Positions 45,801 through 53,334 are shown, numbered from the stretch's first letter. The stretch is DNA of 64,000 nt from Maniola hyperantus (GCF_902806685.2 NC_048550.1:4321383-4385382), one strand, 5' to 3'. Program-made: numbers and translations. Notes: generated by a model from the sequence alone, not told the origin.

Positions 45801-48620
45801 AAATGCTTTAAAGATTTAGGTTTCCGCCTCTTCACACAAGATGGCGCTAAAATATTAACTACTACACGTGTTGGTAAAGTCTTTCAGAACCATCATTCGA
45901 TTATCTTCAAAAGAATATGGTATCTGATAACGAATCGAACAAGTAGTTTAAAAAGTTTAAAAAACCCGACTGCGCTGCGTATTTTTCAGCCCACACATTA
46001 AAGAGCACAAAATCCGCCATTTTGATTTTTTTTAAGAATTTTATATACCCAGTGACACTCGCGCCATTAAGACGAATCTAATGATGTAGCATTTATCAAA
46101 ATCGGTTGAGCCGTTGAGTAGTTACGAGCGGACATCGGAACGGATATATTATGTACATACATGAAGGTCAAACACATAACCCTCCTTTTGGGCTTTGCCG
46201 CAGTCGGGTGATAAAATACGTCCTCTAGCAAAATTGGGTATTTGACTCCAATTTTTTTATTACTACTATAAACTAGGATAAAAATAATGACGTAAAGTGA
46301 AAAAACTAATTAAATCGATCAAATTACAAAAAAGCATTTAAATATTTCTGATTAGACAGAGATAGCGATATAGCATTTTGTCGTCACACCTTACTAATGC
46401 CATAGTAGCTTCGTGCGGTTTCATACAAATTTTCGTTTTGCGAGAAAGGGATAGAAGACCCTCCCACTCCAAAATTAAAATGCTTGTAACTTTGTAAATC
46501 TTTGTTGGATTTTAATATTTTTTCAACGTACGTCATTATTTTTATCGTAGTTTATAATAGAGTAATAATATTTATCAAATTCAAAAGTAAGAAAATACCA
46601 AATTCTTTGCATTCACAGCTATGGAGCAGGCTTCACAACCCTCAACACGGGTATAGTCATGAACAACGTAATGGACGACTTCTCCTCGCCGGGCTTCGCG
46701 AACTACTTCGGCGTGAAGCCCTCCGAAGCGAACTTCATCGCGCCAGGCAAGAGGCCGCTGTCCTCAATGAGCCCCAGCATCATCGTGGATAGGCACACCA
46801 ACGCGAAGCTTGTCATTGGCGCTTCTGGTGGGACTAAGATTGTGACTGCTATTGCTCTGGCGAGTTTCATCTCTATCTCTCTCTCTCTCTCTCTCCATGT
46901 TACACTAAGCCCGCTCTAGCGCACTTCATCGCGCCAGGCAAGAGGCCGCTGTCCTCAATAACCCTTAGCATCATCGTGGATAGCCATACCAACGCGAAGC
47001 TTGTCATTGGCGCTTCTGGTGGGACTCCTATTGCTCTGGTGAGTTAATCTCTATCTCTCTCCTTCTACCGTATATGTATTGAGTCCACTTCCGGGTGACG
47101 TTAGAAATCGGGGGACTTTGTATACCTGAATTTGGCCTTTTATCTTACCTGTGCACCTCGAGGAGCACGTCTCCCGGCTATTATAACTTAAACCACCGTA
47201 AAATCTAAAACTGGTAAAATACAGTTGAAAAGGCTATATAATAATAGGCTACTTGACACTTTTTTTAAGTTGGTCTTAAATGGTTAATATTTGTCCTATT
47301 ATATCAAAAAAATTAACACTATATTTTTTTGCGCCCTAAAAACCGTAAAACTTTAATTTAAAAATATATTTTTCTTAGCCACGTGAAAACACTAATTATC
47401 GTTATTGTATCATCCGAGAATGTAAAAAACGCATCGATAAAGACCACAGGAAAGTTGTGGATTAGAGTGCCCAGTGAAATAAATATACGTAACACGCAAA
47501 GACTTGCTTAAAGGGATCCTATCCTATATGACTAACGACTTCAACCCAAATTTATTTTTGCAAAGATCACTTTGTTGTAAGTCTTACTTAATAACTTATT
47601 CAATTTATAAAGAGAAAACGATATTTCTTTACGTTTACTATGAGTTTTTAGAAATATATAAAAACTAGCTTATGCTCGTGACTTCGCCCGCGTGGACTTC
47701 ATAAATTACAAACCTCCATTTAACCCACTCAGGGGTGGAATTTCAAAAAATCCTTTCCTAGTGGATACCTTCTCTTTACCTACAAAGAACACACGCACAA
47801 AATTTCATGTATCTAGAACCAGCTGTTTAGATGTTTAGGCTGTGCGTTGATGTATAAGTTAGTCAGGACTCTAAATTTTATATATATGGATACTACGTTA
47901 GTCCCCGCGTGACAGGGATGACATTTCTTTGTTTACATATTAATGACGTCACATCATGGCTGACAGCGTTTTCTGCGTTTCAAATAAAAATAAAAACTGT
48001 ATTTTTTTAAATTGGATTTATATATCCATCCTGCGTTTTTAATAATTGTTATTGATATATTTCGTTGTCTTAAGCAAAATACTATAATAAATAATCATTT
48101 ATTGGACGGAATTAGATATGAGTCAAGTAGGTAGCCTATTGAAAGAGCATCATTGTCATCAGGTAACAATGCGCAAGTTATGGTTCGGACAGACAATCAA
48201 GCAAGCCGTGGATGAAGCCCGCATACACCACCAGATATTCCCCATGAACGCACAATACGAGTTTGGAATAACTGAGGTGAGTAAGAGGTCTTTTGAAGTT
48301 TCTGATTTGCAGTTTACACCGTTATAAGGGCCTGTTTCACAACCGCCAGATAAACTGACGTAGTTTTTTTTTGAGAAACAGCTGCTCGATTGCGGTAGAA
48401 TGACAGCTACAATGTCACGATCGCAATCAATTATAATTTAATGATAGTTATTATTAAATTATAATTTTAGGACATAGTACAAGGTCTACGTGCAAAAGGA
48501 CACGGCATGGAGCGATATCGTGGTAGGGGGTCCATCATCTGCGCCCTCTATCGGAACAAAACTGCGATCTACGCAAACGCAGACTTCAGAAAAGGAGGCG
48601 ACGTAGCTGGCATGGATTAA
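21775..48620 (+). CDS. GGT1: Gamma-glutamyltransferase-like membrane enzyme (complete, two alternative first exons)
   Basis: GGT enzymes cleave or transfer the gamma-glutamyl group of glutathione outside the cell, from a self-processed precursor anchored by an N-terminal helix. Nine shared exons follow either first exon: 26230-26451, 34403-34623, 38109-38298, 39694-39897, 43925-44174, 44659-44849, 46619-46859, 48163-48276 and 48471-48620. All phases agree. With exon 1b the product is 646 aa. Visible features (exon 1b numbering) are: TM helix 61-80; AREKAP with the substrate-carboxylate Arg at 179; DSGTAH with the autoprocessing nucleophile Thr457; Asn477; MDDFSSP (499); PLSSM (527-528); and the oxyanion GASGGT (549-550). 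Several N-glycosylation sites are present. The residue two before MDD, Glu in human GGT1 (E420), is Val496 here, so classical activity is uncertain. NUPR1 is nested in intron 2. Confidence 0.9.
22230..22470 (+). repeat. tRNA-derived SINE family A, interrupted
   Basis: It has the B box GGTTCGATCCCGGGC, then GTGAGGAAACCTGCATGCCT, a roughly 60-nt T-rich interruption, and CCTGAGAGTTCTTCATAATG. Confidence 0.7.
23455..23606. repeat. GC-rich fold-back element G, copy 1
   Basis: The arms are CGACAGGTCGAGATGGTAAT and the complement of ATAGTCATCTCGACCTAT. The centre holds the hairpin CCCCGCACACCCGCAC / GTGCGGGTGTGCGGGG. It is strikingly GC-rich in an AT-rich intron. Related copies are at 26939, 41530, 51315 and 58441. 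Confidence 0.8.
24034..24050 (+). promoter_or_regulatory. E-box plus DRE-like motif upstream of GGT exon 1b
   Basis: CAGCTG (24034-24039) is followed by TATCGATT (24043-24050), about 235 bp before the exon 1b ATG. The same motif pair occurs in the divergent promoter at 5844-5891. Function is inferred. Confidence 0.35.
24283..24440 (+). CDS. GGT1: GGT alternative first coding exon 1b
   Basis: There are 52 codons from ATG (start MENSLRSGLHRR), rich in acidic and polar residues (NFSNDENDYPE), ending AA before GTGAGT, phase 2. It joins exon 2 to give ...EKPYKLRTKLL. The start context is AAACATGG. Confidence 0.7.
25648..25860 (-). mobile_element. CTAG-ended Helitron-like element with GTCT-type microsatellite
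   Basis: On minus it runs ATATTAAAAATGCGAAAGTG, GTCTGTCTATCTGTCTGC..., through TCCCGGAAAATCAAAG to the GC hairpin near 25675. Confidence 0.6.
25920..25950 (+). repeat. SINE family C head fragment
   Basis: AAAGCCTCAATAGCTCAACG followed by GACTGAAATCCGAA matches the A-box part of the tRNA-like SINE at 59062. Confidence 0.6.
26230..26451 (+). CDS. GGT1: GGT exon 2 (membrane anchor)
   Basis: It encodes the basic stop (KLRTK), the hydrophobic anchor (about residues 61-80 in the exon 1b isoform), a Pro-rich stalk (EPPDPVYPLPPSP) and AVCTDAPQCSEIGR, which matches the start of the GGT catalytic region. It ends AG|GTAAG. Confidence 0.85.
26939..27069. repeat. GC-rich fold-back element G, copy 2
   Basis: It runs CGTGACAGGTCGAGACGGCA to CCCCGATTACCATCTGGACC. 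The centre has a deletion relative to copy 1. An 83-codon open frame across it is a by-product of GC content. Confidence 0.75.
27138..28139. mobile_element. TIR element T1, copy 2 with nested cargo
   Basis: It matches copy 1 from ACTTTTTTTAAGTAGGTCTT and ends GAGTCAAGTAGCCCATT. The 5' TIR is lost. It contains an internal block (27430-27865) absent from copy 1, including a family D-like segment (CTTATGCTCGTGACTTCGTC ... GCTGTGCGTTGATATATAAG). Copy 3 carries the same block with the same borders. Confidence 0.75.
28460..28622 (-). repeat. tRNA-derived SINE family C
   Basis: On minus it has AGCTCGACGGTTACAGGAGC (A box region) and GGTTCAAATCCCACCCGTTG (B box). It continues through GTCGTACCTACTCCTAGCAC to CATGATAAATATGGCTAATA and an A-rich tail. 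It matches 59062-59235. Confidence 0.8.
29829..29925 (+). promoter_or_regulatory. NUPR1 core promoter with stress-type motifs
   Basis: TATATATA at 29890-29897 places a start near 29920, about 105 nt before the ATG. Upstream lie a heat-shock-element-like TTCGAGAA (29839-29846), a CRE/ATF-like TGACGTG (29871-29877) and CCAAT (29829). These fit a stress-inducible gene, but binding is inferred from sequence only. Confidence 0.5.
30025..30228 (+). CDS. NUPR1: Nuclear protein 1 (NUPR1/p8) homologue
   Basis: An intact 67-codon ORF. The family comprises small, mostly disordered, basic chromatin-associated proteins induced by stress. The sequence has an acidic aromatic N-terminus (FFDEYDYYNFDHDKHIF), then the family core GGKQRSKKE (nuclear-localisation-like), a THHFDPSGH-like stretch (here NHFDPSGHSRKI), and a Lys-rich KKLANTENNKK end. 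This aligns with the human p8 KGRTKREAAANTNRPSPGGHERK region. It lies within GGT intron 2 on the same strand with its own TATA box and polyadenylation signal, and no intron in the coding part. Confidence 0.9.
   Translation: MSEAFFDEYDYYNFDHDKHIFSSHGGKQRSKKEVSEHTNHFDPSGHSRKIVKKLANTENNKKAVNKS
30619..30624 (+). terminator. NUPR1 polyadenylation signal
   Basis: AATAAA lies about 390 nt after the stop, giving a transcript of roughly 0.7 kb that ends inside the GGT intron. Confidence 0.6.
30640..33090. other. AT-rich intron 2 sequence of GGT
   Basis: No exon or clear transposon is visible. Short TACCTACC/TAGGTAGG runs recur. A fragment near 32108-32250 (CAGTGGCGTGCAGGTCATAG ... TGCACGCCACTGCTACC) forms a fold-back element with CAGTGGCGTGCA termini. 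Confidence 0.5.
33098..33160 (-). repeat. SINE family A tail fragment
   Basis: It has an (ATC)n run, then CATGATCAACCCATCGCCGG and CTCACTACAGAGCACAGGTC, as at the 3' end of family A. Confidence 0.7.
33237..33532 (-). repeat. tRNA-derived SINE family A, full-length copy
   Basis: On minus the head reads GTGATAGCCTAGTGGTTAGG (A box), an anticodon-loop-like CTTCTAA, and GGTCGGGGGTTCGATCCCGG (B box). The body ends in a CATGATGATGAT tail. Homology with a tRNA for Arg (TCT) is possible but not established. Confidence 0.85.
34125..34361 (+). mobile_element. CTAG-ended Helitron-like element
   Basis: It starts ATTATAAATGTGAAAGTTTG and ends GAGTAGGAAGTCGCGGGCATCAGCTAG. It ends 41 bp before the acceptor of GGT exon 3. 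Confidence 0.65.
34403..34623 (+). CDS. GGT1: GGT exon 3
   Basis: It encodes GSAVDATIAAMFCNGLYN, the Gly-rich SMGLGGGFFMT and the substrate-binding Arg in VIAREKAP. It ends in phase 1 before GTAGGT. Confidence 0.9.
34880..34980. repeat. Fold-back element, TAGAGGACGATTCA arms
   Basis: The arms are TTAGAGGACGATTCA and TGAATCGTCCTCTAG. An inner perfect inverted repeat, CAACCTTAATGCA / TGCATTAAGGTTG, touches at the centre. Confidence 0.75.
35072..35128. repeat. Small fold-back, AATGCTGTCACTTT arms
   Basis: AATGCTGTCACTTT and AAAGTGACAGCATT lie 29 nt apart. Confidence 0.65.
36216..36820. mobile_element. Tc1/mariner-like MITE with long inverted repeats, about 601 bp
   Basis: The element starts CAGTGTGTTCGGACATGAAC and ends with the complement of CAGTGTGTCCGCGCGGACAT. 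It is flanked by TA on both sides, as in Tc1/mariner insertions. The arms extend over 200 bp each (for example ATCTCTCAAAGTTTTGGTCT versus AGACCAAAACTTTGAGAGAT), leaving a short centre. A 94-codon minus-strand frame inside one arm is incidental. Confidence 0.8.
37500..37655 (-). mobile_element. CTAG-family element with GTCT-type tract, truncated
   Basis: It holds the minus-strand start (complement of AAACAGACAGACACATTGTC, then GCATTTATGTTATTATAGTA) and the CCGATTTTGAG-type segment. The CTAG end is missing. Confidence 0.5.
37802..37956. repeat. Fold-back element M, copy 1
   Basis: The arms are CTCACGCGCGATTTTAACT and AGTTAAAATGGCGCGTGAG, with a second inner pair (GTACGGTTCACCTTTAAAAT region). 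A related copy is at 50322-50466. Confidence 0.7.
38109..38298 (+). CDS. GGT1: GGT exon 4
   Basis: It encodes GVPGELRGMWAAHKRWGKLP, a core motif of the family (human GVPGEIRGYELAHQRHGRLP-like), then KPTLDFCKYGF. It ends AG|GTAATT. Confidence 0.9.
38990..39250 (+). mobile_element. LINE ORF2 C-terminal fragment
   Basis: The frame encodes VEGKKRRGRPKKRWMDCVKE, the basic motif found at the C-terminus of many insect LINE reverse-transcriptase proteins, then a stop-proximal ADPT and CGTGGGATAAGGTAAGG. It lies in GGT intron 4 and has no upstream RT domain. Confidence 0.65.
39694..39897 (+). CDS. GGT1: GGT exon 5
   Basis: It encodes KPSEALCNTLRIIAEKGGDE, LYNGTLA and IITAEDLRDYQ, all colinear with the large subunit of GGT. 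It ends CA|GTAAGT. Confidence 0.9.
41530..41686. repeat. GC-rich fold-back element G, copy 3
   Basis: It starts GCGACAGGTCGGGACTCGGG and ends GCCATCTCGACCTGTCGCGG. The inner hairpin is CGCCCCGAACACCTGCAC / GTGTGGGTGTTCGGGGC. Confidence 0.8.
42566..42880 (-). repeat. tRNA-derived SINE family A, full-length copy
   Basis: On minus the head is GCGTGATAGCCTAGCAGTTA and the B box is GGTTGGGGGTTCGATCCCGG. The body (GTGAAGGAAAACATCGTGAG) leads to a 3' end with GATGATAATGATGATT. Confidence 0.85.
43580..43805 (+). repeat. Family D repeat copy
   Basis: It runs ACTAGCTTATGCTCGCGACT ... TCAGTCAGTCAGCCACCTTT, then TCTTTTTATATACA, and ends 120 bp before GGT exon 6. Confidence 0.75.
43925..44174 (+). CDS. 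GGT1: GGT exon 6
   Basis: It encodes the segment that matches the SAPLSGPVL region (here YTPPPPSSGAILVNILN), GYNFTVDSINGT with glycosylation sites, and TYHRTLEAFKYAYAARTKLG. It ends at phase 0 before GTATGT. Confidence 0.9.
44492..44575 (-). mobile_element. CTAG-family 3' end fragment
   Basis: The complement of the standard end: CTAGATGATGCCCGCGACTT ... TTTCCGGGATAAAAA. Confidence 0.55.
44659..44849 (+). CDS. GGT1: GGT exon 7 (nucleophile Thr)
   Basis: It starts FLQNITAPEHG, carries two NDT sites and holds DSGTAHISVIADNGDAVSMT, where the Thr is the conserved autoprocessing and catalytic residue. It ends TA|GTAAGA. A frameshifted copy follows at about 44911. Confidence 0.9.
44850..45092 (+). 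pseudogene. Decayed tandem copy of GGT exon 7
   Basis: The copy at 44911-45092 is preceded by CACTGATTTCAG like the true exon and repeats it closely (GTAGAGATCAGACTGAGG onward). It has an 11-nt deletion after CTCCAAAACAT that shifts the frame, plus substitutions around GCGCATAAATTAGTC. The link (44850-44910) and right flank (45093 on) share a SINE family A tail (CATAATGTT.CTCAAAGG), so the duplication unit included SINE sequence. It is most likely skipped. Confidence 0.8.
45093..45250 (+). repeat. SINE family A 3' part
   Basis: It runs from ATAATGTTCCTCAAAGGTGT through GGCCTAAACCCTTCTAATGC to CTCAGTAGTGGGCCGGCAAC and a TGATGATAATGATGA tail. It abuts the exon 7 copy. Confidence 0.75.
45298..45600 (-). 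mobile_element. LINE 3' end with (GAT)n tail
   Basis: On minus it encodes GSRWIQAAQDHGVWKSLQET followed by a (GATGAT)n tail (complement of 45357-45390). It shares this end with 8985, 57050 and 59478. Confidence 0.7.
46619..46859 (+). CDS. GGT1: GGT exon 8 (substrate pocket), GC donor
   Basis: It encodes GIVMNNVMDDFSSP, NFIAPGKRPLSSM and LVIGASGGTKIVTAIAL. To join exon 9 (VTMRKLWFG) in phase 0 the exon must end at CTG before GCGAGT, a GC rather than GT donor. The decayed copy just downstream has GTGAGT at the same place. Confidence 0.85.
46921..47046 (+). pseudogene. Decayed tandem copy of the 3' half of GGT exon 8
   Basis: It repeats CTTCATCGCGCCAGGCAAGA through ATTGCTCTG, with a 12-nt in-frame deletion (the KIVT codons) and point changes. 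It lacks the 5' half and an acceptor, but keeps a canonical GTGAGT donor at 47040. Both copies border CT-rich microsatellite (46868-46898 and 47048-47064). Confidence 0.8.
47243..48140. mobile_element. TIR element T1, copy 3 (898 bp, both ends)
   Basis: It begins AATAGGCTACTTGAC and ends GTCAAGTAGGTAGCCTATT, with a 4-bp GTAG expansion in the 3' TIR. It carries the same nested block as copy 2 and lies in GGT intron 8. Its end is 22 nt from the exon 9 acceptor. Confidence 0.8.
48163..48276 (+). CDS. GGT1: GGT exon 9
   Basis: It encodes VTMRKLWFGQTIKQAVDEAR, then IHHQIFP, matching the family's NLWFG and AVEEPRLHNQ region. The acceptor CATTGTCATCAG lies only 22 nt beyond the end of TIR element T1 copy 3. 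Confidence 0.9.
48471..48620 (+). CDS. GGT1: GGT exon 10 and stop
   Basis: It encodes 49 residues ending ADFRKGGDVAGMD, colinear with the human end (SDSRKGGEPAGY-like). The stop TAA is at 48618-48620. An AT-rich hairpin (14-nt arms AATTATAATTTAAT) occupies the last 40 nt of the intron. Confidence 0.9.
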   Translation, partial: DIVQGLRAKGHGMERYRGRGSIICALYRNKTAIYANADFRKGGDVAGMD

Positions 48621-48640
48621 CAGTAGCCACTGCATTTTGA

Positions 48641-48650
48641 AATAAATAAA
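48641..48650 (+). terminator. GGT polyadenylation signals
   Basis: Two overlapping AATAAA hexamers begin 21 nt after the stop codon. Confidence 0.65.
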
Positions 48651-48954
48651 ATTTATTTGTCTGGGCCGGACTCGACAGTAGGTATATCCCGATTCTTTAT
48701 AAGGGGGTCGGTTGTAATAATGCAGCTTACAGTGCGATAAGGCTTTCTTGGCACTTGAATGACATTCACAGGGGGCCCTGTTGGAGAACAAAGGCTGAGA
48801 ATATTAAAACAAGAACAAAAGGGACACTTGACGGCAACGTTAGTTCCGATTTTCTCCACGCGCCTAGATAGCCTTGTCGCACTGTTCATTGTTGAATTCT
48901 GTTTTTGTACATATTTCTTCGTTATTTTGTCGATGAAATAATCCCCCTTATGAT

Positions 48955-49246
48955 TTTTTTTTTTTTATTCAGACACAAGTTAGCCCTTGACTGCAATCTC
49001 ACCTGGTGGTAAGTGACGATGCAGTCTTAGATGGAAGCGGGCTAACCCAGGAAGGGGTATGGCAGTTTTTAATATACCCATGCCCCTTTGGTTTCTACAC
49101 GGCGTCGTACCGAAACGCTAAATAGCTTGGCGGCACGGCTTTGCCGGTAGGGTGGTAACTAGCCACGGCCGAAGGCCAGACCAGACCAGAAATTTAGAAA
49201 TTAAATCCCTGCCAGAACTACAGCGCTTATCACTGCGCCAGGGAGG
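48955..49246 (-). repeat. tRNA-derived SINE family B
   Basis: On minus the head is ACGACCTCCCTGGCGCAGTG and the body matches 6890-7237. A poly(T)/poly(A) tail runs at 48955-48967. Confidence 0.8.
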
Positions 49247-49399
49247 TCGTCTCTTATATCTTCCTACAACCCTAATTGGTACCACAAAGCGATTCATTAT
49301 ATTATGATTAGAAGTATTCTCAACTTGTAAATATTTCTATATTTTCAATAAACTTCTTTTTAAAATAAATAAAATACTCAGATATTTCCAGGTATAGCT

Positions 49400-51300
49400 T
49401 ATTTGTAAATAATACCCACTGTTGTAGTAATTAAGTACTTGTCACAAAAAAAATCTTTTATACTTATATTCAATACTTACACATTTAAGTATTGAATTTC
49501 AAGTCTCAATTCATTGTATGTATGTACTCAAAAGCTAGCTTGTTATTTTTAAATCTAACTGATTTGCATGAGCAAGTTAAATAATTACGCGATAACTTTT
49601 GTTATTGTTCCTATTTTATATTCTTCTTATCTATCTACACCAATATTTTATTACTAGGTACAAAGTTGTAGGCATTTCAATTTCAACCCTACTTAATATT
49701 ATAAATGTGAAAGTTTGAATGTTTGGATGTTTGTTACTCAATCACGCAAAAACGGCTGAACGGATTTGGATGAAAAGAGATTGCCCATTTTCTTAGGAGC
49801 TTTGGGCCCCCCCTAATATAATTGTTATGTCACCATGGTTCTAATTTTATTTTGTAGACAAATAATTAACTCTGCAAACGATTTCTATTTATTCACCCTG
49901 GTTATAAGGATATCTTATTTTTTATATTGCTGATATTGAGGTTATATTTAATTAATACTTCTTCAAAATAAATGCATGTTTACGATTCTAACTGTAATTG
50001 TGGATATTTTCAATAATAGAGTGAAAAAAGTCGTTATAAAACATAATCGTAAAAAAATAACACATTTAAAAAAAAATATTATGTATTGACACGACGCCAC
50101 AAAAGAGGGCCCGTTCACGGGCGATCTCCTTTGGTATGGAGGTAGAGTATACCCTGGATTAACACATAGGCTACTTTTTATCGCGGAAAATCAAAGAGTT
50201 CCCCCGGGATTTTGAAAAATGTAAATCCACGCGGACGAAGTCGCGGGCTCCAGCTAGTAATAATATAAAAATGAAAAACAATTGTTGGTAGCTCTCGGTA
50301 TGAGACGATGCAGTATATAATGAGACTCGCCATTTTAACTTTATGTGTGAACTGTTATGTCAAAAGTACGATTTTTGTCCTTATTTTAAAGGTGAACTGT
50401 ACTTTTCACATGACAGTTGACACAGAGTTAAAATGGCGAGTGAGTTCTCAATTTGGACGGACTAAAACTGAAAAATCATTCAGGTGCATAAGTTCACAGG
50501 TAAATTTTTTGTTGTAGTTATAATTGTTATTGTAGTTACATAAACTTATTATGTTTGATATTTACCTACCGGTGTTATGAAATTACTGATGTAAATATAG
50601 CAATCAATTCTACAGGAATACGGAAGTGGAGTTTTTATTGAACGTGAAATCTACACCTACGTTCCTAATTATTGTTCCTACGTATGATTGTAGGTATGGT
50701 ACATTATATTGCACGCTAACTAACTATTATATTATGTATATTATATAGTAATTTATAAACTGTGCAGAAAAATACAATAAGTGTTTTTTAGAAATAATAT
50801 AATATATGATATTTACTTATATCCCTTATTTTAAGACAAAACGTAAAAACTTACGACAATAATGAAAAATGTCTTAGCAAGTGTCTTAGCGAATAAATAA
50901 TTTTTGTTCACATTATCGAGATAGTTAACAAGGTGATAAATAACGACTATTGTAATAAGTATATGTACCTACTTAAACTTATGCAATCAACAAGTAGGCA
51001 GCATAATAATATGAAAACATTGCGAGTTGAAAGTTTACCAAATACTATTTAAATACGGAAGGTTCTCATTCGCAAAAATAGAACATAAAATTTTCTAGGT
51101 AAATATAAGTATATGAACATTAAAAAAAAATTTATCGCCTAGGTACCTACTAGGTATAAAAGATTTCCTGAAGAAATATTTTAGAGATTTGGGAGTTTGA
51201 CATAATCCCTAGTTTTAATCCTGACTACGGCCCTGTTTTGTAACTGCTTATACATATAATTTGATTAAAGTTATAATGTGCTGTTATTGATTTTTTTTTT
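49400..51300. other. Intergenic between GGT and SCFD2
   Basis: It holds CTAG-family remnants (49695-49800 and 50140-50260), fold-back element M copy 2 (50322-50466: ACTCGCCATTTTAACT / AGTTAAAATGGCGAGT) and AT-rich sequence. No gene is seen. Confidence 0.55.
50322..50466. repeat. Fold-back element M, copy 2
   Basis: GACTCGCCATTTTAACTTTA and AGTTAAAATGGCGAGTGAG form the ends. The inner pair TGTCAAAAGTACGA / GTACTTTTCACATGACA is also inverted. Confidence 0.7.
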
Positions 51301-51314
51301 CAAGTATAGGTATA

Positions 51315-51448
51315 GTACGCGACAGGTCAAGATAGCATTCGGGGTTGCGACGCCCCGCACACCCCCCGCGTTAACCCGGTGCGGGCGAGCGCGGGTGTGC
51401 GGGGCGTCCCCCCGTCTCATACCCCGATTGCCATCTCGACCTGTCGCG
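51315..51448. repeat. GC-rich fold-back element G, copy 4
   Basis: It runs GTACGCGACAGGTCAAGATA to CCATCTCGACCTGTCGCGAA. The inner hairpin GACGCCCCGCACACCC / GGGTGTGCGGGGCGTC is almost perfect. Confidence 0.8.
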
Positions 51449-51857
51449 AACTAAATATGCTATTCGTACATTCCATTGACGGCATTTAACTTATTGTACG
51501 TTATTATAGCTCATGTTAACAGTATTATGAATATGTTTAGCCTAAGTATTCTGTGCGAAACTGAATATATATGGAACTGAAATATTTTCACATTTACTAA
51601 GGCAAACGAATTTCTGTGTCTGGGTCTGTTAAAAATAAACAGAAAATTGTTTTATTAAAATTTCTTGAATTTTCGAAACATATTTTATTATTTTATACCT
51701 ACAAAGATCTCTGCCGGTAAAGATGGTGCCTAAATTCAATCAATATATCTATAATGGTTCATTAATTTACTAGTAGCTTTGTTGTTAGTCAAAAAAGATC
51801 ATACAATTTTTTCACAAATTATAATGTAATAAGCAGGAGGTAACATATTTACAGATT

Positions 51858-52078
51858 AACTAGCTTATGCTCGCGACTTCGTCCGCATGGACTACAAAAT
51901 TTCAAAACCCTATTTCACCCCCTTAGGAGTTGAATTTTCAAAAATCCTTTCTTAGCGGATGCCTACGTCATAATAGCTATCTGCATGCCAAATTTCAGCC
52001 CGATCCGTCCAGTAGTTTGAGCTGTGCGTTGATAGATCAGTCAGTCAGTCAGTCACCTTTTCCTTTTATATATATAGA
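51858..52078 (+). repeat. Family D repeat copy
   Basis: It runs ACTAGCTTATGCTCGCGACT to CACCTTTTCCTTTTATATAT, with four CAGT units. Confidence 0.75.
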
Positions 52079-52795
52079 TTTCAAACAGAAATTATTTTGG
52101 CCGTTAGTATACTTTTACATGCATTTTCTTCTGTAGAAATAATAGTGAGTAAGTGCATCAAACTACTATGACAATTATTAGTAAATAAAACAAATTTATA
52201 ACGTCATTAAACAAAGTATTTATTAAACAAAACCGAGCAAAATACAAATATACAATAAACCAAAACCTACATATTAATACAATTTCGAGTTAGATTGCAT
52301 TGTAATTGCATTGCATTACATTAATTAATAGGTACTTAATTAATAAACTTCCATGAATATAATTTAATGACTAAATAAACGCTACAAAAGTTTAAAGACT
52401 ATAACAATTTTCTAATTTTTACGACTTATATAATAACTAGACTGAGCTATTTTTAATTATCTACATAGAAAATCCATCAAAATCTTTTACGCTATGAATG
52501 TATTTATACATTTAACCTAATATCTTAGATTTTCATAACAAGAATACACATACTAATTTTCATATCAGAATAAATAAGAATCTAAGATTAAAAAAAAATA
52601 CTTTCCACCTATTTTCTATAATATTAAAGGAACATAAAAATAAACATTTTGTTCTTTTGGAATGATATTTTTGCGTAACTTAAATATGAACAGCAACATT
52701 ATTTATATTTATAAAAGTTCAACTAAACACCGATCGGAAAACAAAAGATTTCCCGTTCACTTCAACCTTTGATACATGCTTCATACATAGAGAAG

Positions 52796-53260
52796 GAGTA
52801 GCTATTAGTTGAGCACTTCCCTCATTGCTTCAACGGGAGGAGACTAAACCAGTTATATATTACTCACTACCACTTACATCAATTACACTAGAAAAGATAA
52901 TTAATTCATTTTTACATTGATTTCAAGATTGTATATCATATTCCAACACAAATCTACGCGGACGATGATCGCTTTACCTCTTCTTCAGTGATCAGAAGTT
53001 GATCTCAATTGGACATCAGTCCAATCCAGATCAACTTCACCATAAGTTGAGCACATCCCTCATTGCTCATGGGGCTGCTTTACCTCTTAATCAGTGACCG
53101 GTGCCACTTGAAATCGATACCGCTATAAGTTGAGCACATCCCTTATTGCCTCAACTGGGATGACAACTTAGTTGAGCCAATAAGAACGGTTATGATACTC
53201 CTGTGCAACTGTTTACACTCCTCTGTCGTTATACCGCCCACGATGAATAGTAATCGCCGT
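52796..53260 (-). pseudogene. Repeated pieces of the SCFD2 last exon and 3' UTR
   Basis: The SCFD2 stop-proximal sequence (plus strand TATAAGTTGAGCACATCCCT, then CATTGCCTCAAC) recurs at 53124-53155, 53042-53068 and 52804-52835. The 53124 copy also repeats the exon up to the FVVGG codons (to about 53245), but with deletions including the 21 bp that encode VDNVVLI, and the frame is lost. The 3' flank CTTTACCTCTT...GCCACTTGAAAT also recurs. The copies decay with distance from the real exon. Confidence 0.75.
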
Positions 53261-53334
53261 TGGATTGACCGAATACATCGAAAATACGCATACTAGGGCC
53301 GTCTTACCTCTTGTGCCACTTGAAATGGACACCG

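Noticed and set aside
46502..46792. 96-codon plus frame before exon 8
   Set aside because: It is in the wrong frame for GGT and is intron plus shadow.
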